From: an uncultured Lachnospiraceae bacterium
Lineage (GTDB): Bacteria; Bacillota; Clostridia; Lachnospirales; Lachnospiraceae
Direction of reading: 5' to 3'
NCBI GenBank assembly: GCA_900548905.1
Contig: URMK01000049.1
Location: 1 to 52,599 of the forward strand
Length of the DNA: 52,599 nucleotides
In this document: positions 17,357 through 25,342 of the stretch, piece after piece
How positions within the stretch are numbered: position 1 is the first letter of the stretch
Layout of the letters: every line of letters starts with the position of its first letter
Position numbers and translations under genes: made by a program
Notes under the pieces: generated by a model
Database searches by the model: none
Told to the model about the DNA's origin: nothing
What the model saw: only the letters and a program-made list of their open reading frames with translations

Positions 17357-17374
17357 GTTCAGACAAGTCTGAAC
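17357..17374. repeat. Second TTCAGAC-NN-GTCTGAA palindrome
   Basis: GTTCAGAC-AA-GTCTGAAC, followed by GTCAC, lies one base beyond the stop codon of the 885-aa gene. It shares the palindrome and the trailing GTCAC with the hairpin at 12656, again just 3' of a minus-strand gene. This suggests a small dispersed element or a protein site. Confidence 0.55.
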
Positions 17375-17375
17375 G

Positions 17376-20033
17376 TCACTCTTTTTTACCCGTTTCCCCC
17401 AGCCGTATCAGTGTGAGCTGTCCGTTCCCGGGACGCCCTGTCCACGGTTCATTTTCCCGGATCGTCTCACCGCTTTCTTCCGTCCGGTAATCCCCCATAG
17501 CTTCCGTTCGTATCGTTATGTTTCCTCCGGCGTTTTCCTCACAAAACCGCAGTGTGATCCGTTCTCCGTTCCCTGCGAACAGAATGCTGCCGGTATCCGC
17601 CAGACGCAGCCCCTCCAGCTCCACATGGACTTTTCCGTCCTTTCCCAGGAAATGAAAGCGTCTTCCCACACCGTCCCTGCAGTCCAGCAGGTATCCGTCC
17701 TCCTGCTGTGTCAGCGCCGCGCCGTAGGCCGTCATGCCGAAAAGGGGATCCTCCGCAAGCACCGCCGCCGCGCCGCGGATGCCGCCGCAAAAACCCAGAT
17801 CGATTTCACAGGAATAATACCAGGCACCTCCCGTACAGGGCTGCTCCAGCCAGGTTTTATGCCCGTAAAGCGGTTCAAATCCCCCGCAGGCACAGCCGTC
17901 GTTCTCTTTTCCCGGGAACCACCAGCCGTAATTGCTTTCCTCATCCCCGCTGTTTAAAAGCGCCCAGGAACTCAGCAGAGAGCCATAGGCTAACCGCAGT
18001 ATCCCAAAGGGATCCTGTGCGTGATAGCAGGCGTAGTCCAGCAGCGCCCAGCCGCCCATCTGGGACATATAGCTGAGGGTGTAATGCATGTTGTTGCCCC
18101 GGTAATCGCTTCCGTACCAGAAATAGGCCGGCTCCAGCAGCCCGCGGCAGGCTACGTTGCAGGCGATCTGGTTTTCCATGAAAGCCGCCGCTTTTTCATA
18201 TGAAATCTCTTTCCGGAAGGGATCGCCGCTTCGTTCAAAGGAGGCCAGCCGGAGCGCTTCCTTCGCCAGGATGTGGGTGGATTCAAAGCCGGTGGTATCA
18301 AAGGGATATTCCGATCCGAAGATATCCCTGCATTCCTGGGCAAACCAGGCCGCCTTGCGCTCCCAATGGCCTGCGAGGCGGCCCGCCTCAAACGTACAGC
18401 CTTCCCTGTCCAGCGCTTCCGCAATACGGGGGATGACCAGTTCGTTATAGAGTCCGGTCTTATAAGCAGACCAGCCGTCCAGCTCCTCCGGCACCTGAAA
18501 CATAGCCAGCGCCGTCCTGTAGGCCCTGAGCAGATAGGTTTTTCCCGGAAGCCTGGTCGTAATATGGGGATACAGCCTGGCTGTCTCATACATATTATAA
18601 TACAGGAGCGCGATATGGGGATAATCATAAATCCGCCACAGATGTGTCCTGCCTTTATTTCCCGGATCCGGGGAATTGCGCAGGGTATGCCAGTCCGGTA
18701 TTCCGTAGATGCCATAGGGATACGGCTCCTCCTCCGTCTGCTGCAGCCCGCCCCAGACAAAATAACGGATATAGTCCTCCAGCGCATCCACCTGTTCCTG
18801 AACCGGGGCCACCGTCTGCTTGGAGGACAGGAAGGCCGGCTTGGAAAGGCCCGGATCGTCACAGGTCACCTCATAAATGCGCCAGCCCCGGATCCGATCA
18901 TAATTATCCGGGGTCAGCTCCACTCCCGTTTCATTGTTCCATTCCGTAAACAGTCCCCGGTACCATTTGTCCTCCTCCCGTACCTGATGACTGGTCAGAA
19001 AAGATGCCCTTTTTTCCAGCAAGGTACGGATCGGCTCTGTGATGAAATAATACAGATGCGTCCTGCGCCCATTGCAGGAAATGCAGATATCCCGTTCTCC
19101 CAGGCCGGAAAAATCCAAGGTATAGAAATACCGTCCCTCTTCCCGGCGCTGCGCCCGGATACACACATCACCGCAGTCCGCCGTTACCTCAGGCTCCTGC
19201 ATGCAGGACAGGCACAGGGATACCGAAAGGTCCCGGGGCACCGTGTAACCGGGAATGCTTTCCGCCTGCACTTGCCCTCTCTCCACAAGCTGTCTGCCGC
19301 AGTCCGCATAATCCCGGGCAAAAAAGAAATCACAGGCCGTTTTCCAGCGTTCTTTCCCCATCAGCGTATAGCCGCTGCAGGGAATCCGAAGCCCGGCTCC
19401 TTTTTCTTCCGCCGTCCTGCCCGCAAAGCCATTCAGCGGATACACGGTAACCGTATCCTTTTCCTGGACCTGCCTGTGTGCATGCTCCGGACAGTCGTAG
19501 TAAATCCACCGGCTGTCCCCGGCGGGAAGCACTGTCAGCACAGGCCCGTTTCCGTCACAGCGGTAATAAGTGGCATGGGAACCATGCTCCGCAATAAAAT
19601 AATGGCCGATCACTTCCCCTGACGCGTCCTTCCCCCATCCGAAATCCGTATGACAGGCAAAGGTGATTCCGAAATCCTCCAGCTCTATGGGGAATTCCGT
19701 CCGGTTTTCCACGGTCAGCTCCTGGTGCAGGGTATTTCCCCGGAGGCAATAATCCACGGAAACCGACAGACATTCGTTTTCCGTCCGGCAGCGGTAATAC
19801 AAATCCCTGCCTTTTCTTTTCACCCCTTCCTCCTTAAGCGTCCCGGAGGACAGCGGTTTCCAGCCGGTTCTTTTCCCGTCCGTCACATAAGTCAGGACCA
19901 GCTTCCCAAAGCCCTGTTTTTCATTGATGTATTCGGTCCGCCTTCCATCCCTGACCGCACCGGCGGAATAAAGGATTCCGTCCTTTACCTGAAAACGGCA
20001 GATACCGTTTGCCAGATCATATTGTTTTCCCAT
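17376..20033 (-). CDS. Large carbohydrate-active-like protein (DUF5695-like)
   Basis: Protein of 885 aa without signal peptide or membrane segment. Residues about 1-300 look like a beta-sandwich. The central region, about 340-760, is helical and rich in aromatic residues and resembles an (alpha/alpha)-barrel glycosidase: HLWRIYDYPHIALLYYNMYE, LLEPAYFWYGSDYRGNNMHY, SGDEESNYGWWFPGKEND. The last 110 residues are beta-rich. I recognise the family only as DUF5695-like, from memory; no activity is established. It is the last gene of the LacI-LplABC-type operon, four bases from the LplC-like gene, so it most likely breaks down the imported glycan in the cytoplasm. Catalytic acids cannot be assigned from this sequence alone. 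Confidence 0.65.
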   Translation of the reverse strand: MGKQYDLANGICRFQVKDGILYSAGAVRDGRRTEYINEKQGFGKLVLTYVTDGKRTGWKPLSSGTLKEEGVKRKGRDLYYRCRTENECLSVSVDYCLRGNTLHQELTVENRTEFPIELEDFGITFACHTDFGWGKDASGEVIGHYFIAEHGSHATYYRCDGNGPVLTVLPAGDSRWIYYDCPEHAHRQVQEKDTVTVYPLNGFAGRTAEEKGAGLRIPCSGYTLMGKERWKTACDFFFARDYADCGRQLVERGQVQAESIPGYTVPRDLSVSLCLSCMQEPEVTADCGDVCIRAQRREEGRYFYTLDFSGLGERDICISCNGRRTHLYYFITEPIRTLLEKRASFLTSHQVREEDKWYRGLFTEWNNETGVELTPDNYDRIRGWRIYEVTCDDPGLSKPAFLSSKQTVAPVQEQVDALEDYIRYFVWGGLQQTEEEPYPYGIYGIPDWHTLRNSPDPGNKGRTHLWRIYDYPHIALLYYNMYETARLYPHITTRLPGKTYLLRAYRTALAMFQVPEELDGWSAYKTGLYNELVIPRIAEALDREGCTFEAGRLAGHWERKAAWFAQECRDIFGSEYPFDTTGFESTHILAKEALRLASFERSGDPFRKEISYEKAAAFMENQIACNVACRGLLEPAYFWYGSDYRGNNMHYTLSYMSQMGGWALLDYACYHAQDPFGILRLAYGSLLSSWALLNSGDEESNYGWWFPGKENDGCACGGFEPLYGHKTWLEQPCTGGAWYYSCEIDLGFCGGIRGAAAVLAEDPLFGMTAYGAALTQQEDGYLLDCRDGVGRRFHFLGKDGKVHVELEGLRLADTGSILFAGNGERITLRFCEENAGGNITIRTEAMGDYRTEESGETIRENEPWTGRPGNGQLTLIRLGETGKKE

Positions 20034-20037
20034 ACTG

Positions 20038-20934
20038 TCATCCTTTCACCGCGCCGATCGTGATGCCGCCGACAAAATATTTTTGTAAAAAAGGGTAAAT
20101 ACAGACGATTGGAATCGTCACAATCATAGTTGTTGCCGCCCGGATGGAGGACGTTGTCAGATTCTTCATGAAAGCATACTGCTTTTGTTCGCTCAGAAGC
20201 CTTGACGCCTGTTCCGATTCCAGCAGTATCTTACGCAGATATACCTGCAGGGTATCCCATTTGCCGCTGGAATTATAAAGCATGACATCAAACCAGGAAT
20301 TCCAGTGGCCGACCGCAAGCATGACGGCAATCGCCGCGATTACCGGCTTGCACAGAGGCAGGATAACTTTAAAATAAATCATCAGCTCACTGGCCCCGTC
20401 CAGACGGGCGCTTTCCGCAAGGGAATCCGGAAGGCCCTGGATGAAGGAAGCGATAAGGATCATATAATAAGCGCTGAACAGTGTGGGCAGCCAGTATACG
20501 GTGAAGGTTTCCGTCAGCCCCAGCTGGGTATACAGCAGATAGGTGGGGATCAGGCCGCCGCCGAAATACATGGTGATGACAAACACAAGCCGCATAAAAT
20601 TCCGTCCCACGAAATGGCGGATAGTTGTCACATACGCCAAAAGCCCCGTAAAGAAAATGGTAAGCGCCGTGCCTGCGCCGGCCCTCAGTACGGATACCAC
20701 AGCGCCTTTTCCGATGCTGCTGCGTTTGAATATGTAGGTATAATTATCCAGCGTAAACGCCCGGGGCCAGAATGACAGCCCTCCCTTAACCGTATCCGAT
20801 CCTTCGTTAAAGGAAATAACCAGCTGGTTCCAGAACGGATATATCATGACAAAAGCAAACAGCAGCATGAACAGCACATTGCATACATCAAAGATTTTGG
20901 AGGCCGTGCTCGTTTTGATTCGGTTCGTTTTCAT
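20038..20934 (-). CDS. Carbohydrate ABC transporter permease, LplC-like
   Basis: Permease of 298 aa with about six helices and a C-terminus typical of the LplC/YtcP group (PFLQKYFVGGITIGAVKG). The EAA loop reads LAESARLDGASELMIYFKVI. It works with the LplB-like permease and the binding protein upstream. No ATPase gene is linked, as is usual for this group, which relies on a shared MsmK/MsmX-type ATPase. The gene is 18 bases downstream of lplB-like and 4 bases upstream of the DUF5695-like gene. Confidence 0.92.
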   Translation of the reverse strand: MKTNRIKTSTASKIFDVCNVLFMLLFAFVMIYPFWNQLVISFNEGSDTVKGGLSFWPRAFTLDNYTYIFKRSSIGKGAVVSVLRAGAGTALTIFFTGLLAYVTTIRHFVGRNFMRLVFVITMYFGGGLIPTYLLYTQLGLTETFTVYWLPTLFSAYYMILIASFIQGLPDSLAESARLDGASELMIYFKVILPLCKPVIAAIAVMLAVGHWNSWFDVMLYNSSGKWDTLQVYLRKILLESEQASRLLSEQKQYAFMKNLTTSSIRAATTMIVTIPIVCIYPFLQKYFVGGITIGAVKG

Positions 20935-20952
20935 TATCCTGTCGCCCCTTTC

Positions 20953-21906
20953 CTAAAACAGTCTCATATCCGTCACTTTGGCGGAAATCTTATTTGCTAT
21001 CATTACCAGCGCAAAACCAATCACCGATTTCATAAGGCCCACCGCGGTGGCAAAGGAATATCTTCCGATCTGCACGCCATAGCGGTATACATAGGTATCG
21101 ATGTTTTCATACACCTCTTTGGTCAGCGGATTTCCGATGAGCAGCTGCTGTTCAAAGCCCGCATTCAGGATATTCCCGATATTCATGATAAAAAGAAGAA
21201 TGATGGTGGGTGCGATCCCCGGCAGCGTGATATGCCATACCTTGCCGAACCGTCCCAGGCCGTCCACAGCCCCTGCCTGATACAGCTCCTGATCCACACC
21301 CGCTATGGCCGATATATAAATAATGGCCGACCAGCCCAGATCCTTCCAGATATTCGCACTGGTGAGGATCCCCCAGAAATAATTTTTTTCGTTCAGGAAA
21401 GAAATCGGTTTTTGAATCCATCCGAAATGCATCAAAAGGGAATTGATATTTCCCTCCGTTCCCAGCAGGGTGAATAAAATACTTGCCACCACCACCCAGG
21501 AGATAAAATACGGCAGATAGGAAATCGTCTGGATGACCTTCTTAAATAAGGTATGATGGATTTCGTTCAGCAAAAGGGCAAAAATAATAGGCATCACGAA
21601 CCCGATTGTCATGGACAGCCCGCTGATCACCAGCGTATTACGGAAAACCCTCCACATGTCGGGAAGGCTGAAAAAATCAATCCAGTTTTTGAATCCTATA
21701 AAATCACATTCAAAAAGGCTTCTGCCCGGTATATAGTCAAAAAAGGCAATGATATTTCCCATCATGGGAATATAGCAGAAAATAAGCACCCACAGAAGAG
21801 CACCTGCACAGATAATCCACATCTGTTTTTGTGTACGGAAGGATTTTATCACTTCTTTTGCCGGGATCCGGTTCTTTTTGGGACCTTTATTCTTCTTATT
21901 TTTCAT
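20953..21906 (-). CDS. ABC transporter permease, LplB-like
   Basis: Permease of 317 aa. The basic N-terminus (KNKKNKGPKKNRIPAKE) is followed by six predicted helices. The EAA loop reads ELYQAGAVDGLGRFGKVWHI, and the C-terminus is ISAKVTDMRLF, as expected for the LplB/YtpP group. It is separated from the binding-protein gene by 152 bases with a strong hairpin, which probably lowers permease expression relative to the binding protein. Confidence 0.92.
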   Translation of the reverse strand: MKNKKNKGPKKNRIPAKEVIKSFRTQKQMWIICAGALLWVLIFCYIPMMGNIIAFFDYIPGRSLFECDFIGFKNWIDFFSLPDMWRVFRNTLVISGLSMTIGFVMPIIFALLLNEIHHTLFKKVIQTISYLPYFISWVVVASILFTLLGTEGNINSLLMHFGWIQKPISFLNEKNYFWGILTSANIWKDLGWSAIIYISAIAGVDQELYQAGAVDGLGRFGKVWHITLPGIAPTIILLFIMNIGNILNAGFEQQLLIGNPLTKEVYENIDTYVYRYGVQIGRYSFATAVGLMKSVIGFALVMIANKISAKVTDMRLF

Positions 21907-21976
21907 CGGGCTTCCCTCCCCGTATATTCAAAAATACGTGTTATTTTACAGCAATTTCCCTATTTTAAGGACAAAT

Positions 21977-22007
21977 ATGGGAGGCAGCGTACCATGCCGC
22001 CTCCCAT
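21977..22007 (-). terminator. Intra-operon hairpin between binding-protein and permease genes
   Basis: ATGGGAGGC (21977-21985) pairs with GCCTCCCAT (21999-22007), and the stem extends inward with G-C, C-G, G-U and T-A pairs around a three-base loop. In the minus-strand transcript it is followed by ATATTTGTCCTT, a poor T-tract. It therefore fits a partial terminator or a 3'-end stabiliser for the binding-protein mRNA. Confidence 0.55.
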
Positions 22008-22058
22008 GTGCGTTATTCCGTCAGCGCAACGATCCGGACCGGCCGGAACCGCAGCCTG

Positions 22059-23816
22059 TCAGCCTTCCTGTCCTTCAAACCTGGTGACATTGGCTTCGTA
22101 CTGGGACTTCACATATTCGGTCAGTTCTTCCAGCCCCAGGCCGTTGCATTTTTCTCTTGCTTCCATAAAGATCTGTTCGCATTCCTCCGCCGAGGCCGCA
22201 GTGATCATACGGGCCCATTCCGTTTCCAGCATATCCTTTATGGTCTGTTTCGTTATGGTGATTTCCGCATTGGGATCATAGGTCACATTATACATGGAAA
22301 TATCCTTCGCCTGGGCATTGTAATACCCCCAGCTTAAACGGATTCCTTCATCGGAAAAGGTTCCGTCCTCATTCACCGGCCAGTAATCATAAACCGATAC
22401 TCTGTCCACCCGGGGATCGATGCTGTCAAAATTCTGGGTATCGTCGGTGCGCAGCCACTGTCCGTTCAAAGCGATCATATAAGTACCGCCGCCGTTCTGG
22501 CTTTCCCTTACGGTATGGAACGTGGTTTCCTTAGTATCCACGTTAAGAATATCATCATCCATCAGCCAGGTTCCGTCCTCGTCTATTTTCCAGACATTGT
22601 CTTCATCCGGGGCGCCCCAGCCCATGATAAAGTTACCCATTTCGCTGTTTTCCCAGTTCAGGTAACGCATTACCATACCCAAATCCTTACATTTATCGGT
22701 AATGATACAGCGGTAGCTTCCCAGGAAATTGGCGGTGAGAAGGGTGGTATCTTCCATCGCCACATCCTCCGCATGGACGGATACATTGGCAAACCTTTTT
22801 TCCACGGTGAAATTGTCGGGATCCTGGGTTGCCCAATACTGATGCCCTCCAGTCCATCCGTACCACCAGGTTCCGAAGTTCCCAAGGATCTGCTCCGACT
22901 GCATTTTCGTCATCAGGGTTTCATAATCCGTGCTCAGGAAATCCGGGTCAATCATGCCTTCCGTGTACATCTTGTTCACAAACTTGGCGATTGCAAGCCC
23001 TTCCTCCGTATTCAGCCAATGCGTGAAGGTACCTGACGCCTCGTCGTGCTTATATTCATTGACAAACCCGTAGGCTGCCAGCATACTTTTCAGGAAATTC
23101 TGGCCTTTATCCGTGCTGGAGGCCGCATAGGTGGTCTGACCGTTGGCATTCACAGGATGGTTGGCAAGGACTTTTTGCAGCGCCTCATAGTAGCCCTCCG
23201 GCGTGGAATACATCTTGTCTTCGCCAAGCTCCTTCCAATAATCATAACGGATACCGAAATCATAACCTGCCACGTTGGGATTGTAGCCATAGAGATTGGC
23301 AAGCTTATAGATACGGCCGTCTTCGCTCTTTAACATATTCAGGTAATTACCGTACCGGCGCGTTATGTTGTCCCCATACATTTCAAGCGCCTCGGTCAAA
23401 TCCAGCGCTTTCCCCTGGGCTATGAATTTATCCGCCATTTCATCCGTCATATTGGTGATAATGGCCGGATAATCACCGTTTGCCAGCATCAGATTCAGTT
23501 TTTCATCCATGGCCGTGCTGTAGAGCTGCCAGTTGACCTGTACATTCAGGTTATCCTTCATCCAGGTGTCAAGCTTGGCTTTTCCGCCGTATTCGTCCTT
23601 CAACAGCTTTTCCTGGTCCCCTTCGCCGCCGTATACATCCAGAACCAGCGTTTCTTCAGGCACTACCCAGCCCCATTCGTTTTCCTCGCCCTCCAGCTGT
23701 GCGCTCGACAGATCCGCCGATGCGGATGCATTCCCTTTGCCTCCGCCGCAGCCCGTGAGCAGGCCGGCCGTCAGGACCGTACAAAGTGTCAGCGCCATCC
23801 ATTTCTTTCCATGCAT
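22059..23816 (-). CDS. Extracellular solute-binding lipoprotein, LplA-like
   Basis: Lipoprotein of 585 aa. The signal peptide ends in the lipobox LLTGC, and the mature protein begins Cys-Gly-Gly-Gly. Large LplA/YtcQ-type binding proteins of about 500-600 aa bind complex oligosaccharides. A family-like region is TWMKDNLNVQVNWQLYSTAM followed by LANGDYPAII. The start was placed at the ATG at 23816, because GGAGGAAG lies just upstream of it; the earlier in-frame ATG at 23831 lacks a suitably spaced site. It is the receptor for the LplB/LplC-like permeases. It follows lacI by about 50 bases on the same strand, so the regulator is the first gene of the operon. Confidence 0.92.
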   Translation of the reverse strand: MHGKKWMALTLCTVLTAGLLTGCGGGKGNASASADLSSAQLEGEENEWGWVVPEETLVLDVYGGEGDQEKLLKDEYGGKAKLDTWMKDNLNVQVNWQLYSTAMDEKLNLMLANGDYPAIITNMTDEMADKFIAQGKALDLTEALEMYGDNITRRYGNYLNMLKSEDGRIYKLANLYGYNPNVAGYDFGIRYDYWKELGEDKMYSTPEGYYEALQKVLANHPVNANGQTTYAASSTDKGQNFLKSMLAAYGFVNEYKHDEASGTFTHWLNTEEGLAIAKFVNKMYTEGMIDPDFLSTDYETLMTKMQSEQILGNFGTWWYGWTGGHQYWATQDPDNFTVEKRFANVSVHAEDVAMEDTTLLTANFLGSYRCIITDKCKDLGMVMRYLNWENSEMGNFIMGWGAPDEDNVWKIDEDGTWLMDDDILNVDTKETTFHTVRESQNGGGTYMIALNGQWLRTDDTQNFDSIDPRVDRVSVYDYWPVNEDGTFSDEGIRLSWGYYNAQAKDISMYNVTYDPNAEITITKQTIKDMLETEWARMITAASAEECEQIFMEAREKCNGLGLEELTEYVKSQYEANVTRFEGQEG

Positions 23817-23865
23817 TTTCTCTTCCTCCATTTTCCTATTCTCTTAAGAACTGCATATGGGCCGG

Positions 23866-24930
23866 TTAACTCTTTTCTGCCTCCGTCCGGCTCCGGAAGC
23901 TTTCCCTCTCCTTCAGACAGCAGGACAGTTCTCTGTGCCTGTTGGTTATTTCCCTGCCGCCGATGAGATCCACCACAATCTGGGCCGCCTCCCTGCCGAT
24001 TTCCGTCATAGGTAACTCCACGCTTGTCAGCTGCGGCTCCACAAACCGGCACAGGTCAATGTCATCAAAGCCGGCTATTTCTATTTGTCCCGGTATTGCC
24101 AGGCTTCGTTCCTTCAGCGCCTGCATGGCACCGAGGGCCATCCAGTCATTCATGCAATAGATGGCGGTGGGGGGATTTTCCAGCGCCAGCAGCTGCATAC
24201 ATGCCGTGTAGCCGCTTCCGTCGCTCCAGTTGCCGTACGTGATCAGGGCGGGATCAAAAGGGATTCCCTGCTGCATCAGCGCTTCCTGATACCCCATCAT
24301 GCGGCGGTAGGTGGGAACGGAATCCACCGGCCCGCTGATCAGGCCAATCCGCCGGTGCCCTTTCTGCGCCATCTTTTCCGTCAATTCCCTGGATATCACC
24401 TGGTTGTCACAGTCTACGGTAATATCCGCCTCTTCCTTTGTATAACAATACGCATATACCAAAGGCATATCGGTGTTCAGCAAACCACTCACATCCCGGT
24501 TATGCATACCTACATAGATGACGCCGCTGACGCCCGCCGCCCGGAAGATATTCAGCTTTTCCCGGATTTCCTCCCGGTAGTTGACCACCTGGGTATAATC
24601 CTGGATTCGCCCGTTCCAGATCCTATCGCTGAGTGCCAGATCTCCCAGAATAATCTGGTATTTCATTTCATCCGCCGCCTGGTTGATCCCTTTCAGGACG
24701 CTGCTCACCTGGAACGTCGTGACATCCTCGGAAAGAACCCCGATAATATTGCTTTTCCTGGAACGCAGCGCTCTTGCCATCATGTTCGGCTGATAATCCA
24801 GTTCCTTCATGACTTCCCGGATCCGCTCCGCCACTTCGGGGCTGACCTTATCCAGCTTATCATTGAGCACGTAGGAAACCGTAGCTGTCGATACCCCTGC
24901 CCTCTTTGCAACATCCTTTAATGTAGCCAT
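23866..24930 (-). CDS. LacI-family transcriptional regulator
   Basis: Regulator of 354 aa. The N-terminal helix-turn-helix and hinge are clear: LKDVAKRAGVSTATVSYVLN, then ARALRSRKSNIIGVL. The rest is a periplasmic-binding-protein-like sugar sensor domain (IGLISGPVDSVPTYRRMMGY; GFDDIDLCRFVEPQLTSVEL). It heads the minus-strand sugar operon and faces the divergent GH127 gene. Two dyads with a central CG in the shared promoter region (24963-24980 and 25151-25162) are likely operators for it, which would give co-control of both arms and autoregulation. Confidence 0.93.
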   Translation of the reverse strand: MATLKDVAKRAGVSTATVSYVLNDKLDKVSPEVAERIREVMKELDYQPNMMARALRSRKSNIIGVLSEDVTTFQVSSVLKGINQAADEMKYQIILGDLALSDRIWNGRIQDYTQVVNYREEIREKLNIFRAAGVSGVIYVGMHNRDVSGLLNTDMPLVYAYCYTKEEADITVDCDNQVISRELTEKMAQKGHRRIGLISGPVDSVPTYRRMMGYQEALMQQGIPFDPALITYGNWSDGSGYTACMQLLALENPPTAIYCMNDWMALGAMQALKERSLAIPGQIEIAGFDDIDLCRFVEPQLTSVELPMTEIGREAAQIVVDLIGGREITNRHRELSCCLKERESFRSRTEAEKS

Positions 24931-24962
24931 ATTATCCTCCGCTGTATCTTAATATTCATGGT

Positions 24963-24980
24963 TAGTTAATCGAATAACTA
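24963..24980. promoter_or_regulatory. Candidate LacI operator O1
   Basis: TAGTTAATCGAATAACTA is an imperfect dyad (TAGTTA...TAACTA) with a central CG, as in LacI-family operators. It lies downstream of the lacI -10 at 25002-25007, where a bound repressor would block transcription. It shares TTAATCG with the second site. Confidence 0.5.
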
Positions 24981-24995
24981 AAAGGTTTAAAGAAA

Positions 24996-25015
24996 TGCCA
25001 TATTATAGTATGGCA
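24996..25015. promoter_or_regulatory. 20-bp palindrome over the lacI -10 element
   Basis: TGCCATA and TATGGCA are perfect 7-bp arms around TTATAG. The minus-strand TATAAT (25002-25007), the probable -10 of lacI, lies inside the dyad. It differs in sequence from the TTAATCG operators, so a second regulator may act here. No convincing -35 was found. Confidence 0.4.
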
Positions 25016-25150
25016 CAACAGAACCGCATTGTTCAACATAAACTTTTATTGCTATATTATTGCTGATTAATTAGAATTATTCGTATGTTTTAATTGATTT
25101 TGATTATAACTAACAACCAATCACTAAGTCAATATGTGATTTTATATAAG

Positions 25151-25162
25151 TTAATCGATTAA
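25151..25162. promoter_or_regulatory. Candidate LacI operator O2
   Basis: TTAATCGATTAA is a perfect 12-bp palindrome centred on CG, 185 bp from the centre of O1 and 19 bp upstream of the -35 of the GH127 promoter. The pair could support looping by a tetramer or independent control of the two divergent units. Confidence 0.55.
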
Positions 25163-25181
25163 TTTTTGTGCAACTAGCACA

Positions 25182-25211
25182 TTGCTTTTCTTTCTTTCCC
25201 GCTTTTATAAT
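25182..25211 (+). promoter_or_regulatory. Promoter of the GH127-type gene
   Basis: TTGCTT (25182-25187) and a perfect TATAAT (25206-25211) are spaced by 18 bp, about 130 bases upstream of the ATG at 25343. The leader between 25212 and 25342 ends in AAGGAGGAGAGAG. The rest of the interval 24931-25342 holds the operators and AT-rich DNA. Confidence 0.5.
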
Positions 25212-25342
25212 CAGGATGTAGCGGTTCTGTTACATACGATTCCTGTCACGCATATGTCCCGCGGCGCAGGCCAAAAACTATGAACCTTCGTTCGCTGCGT
25301 TTGCCGGGGTAGTTAACCAGACTATTAAGGAGGAGAGAGATT

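Noticed and set aside
18273..19622. Open frame of 449 codons on the plus strand inside the DUF5695-like gene
   Set aside because: Shadow frame caused by high GC at third positions of the minus-strand gene; no recognisable domain.
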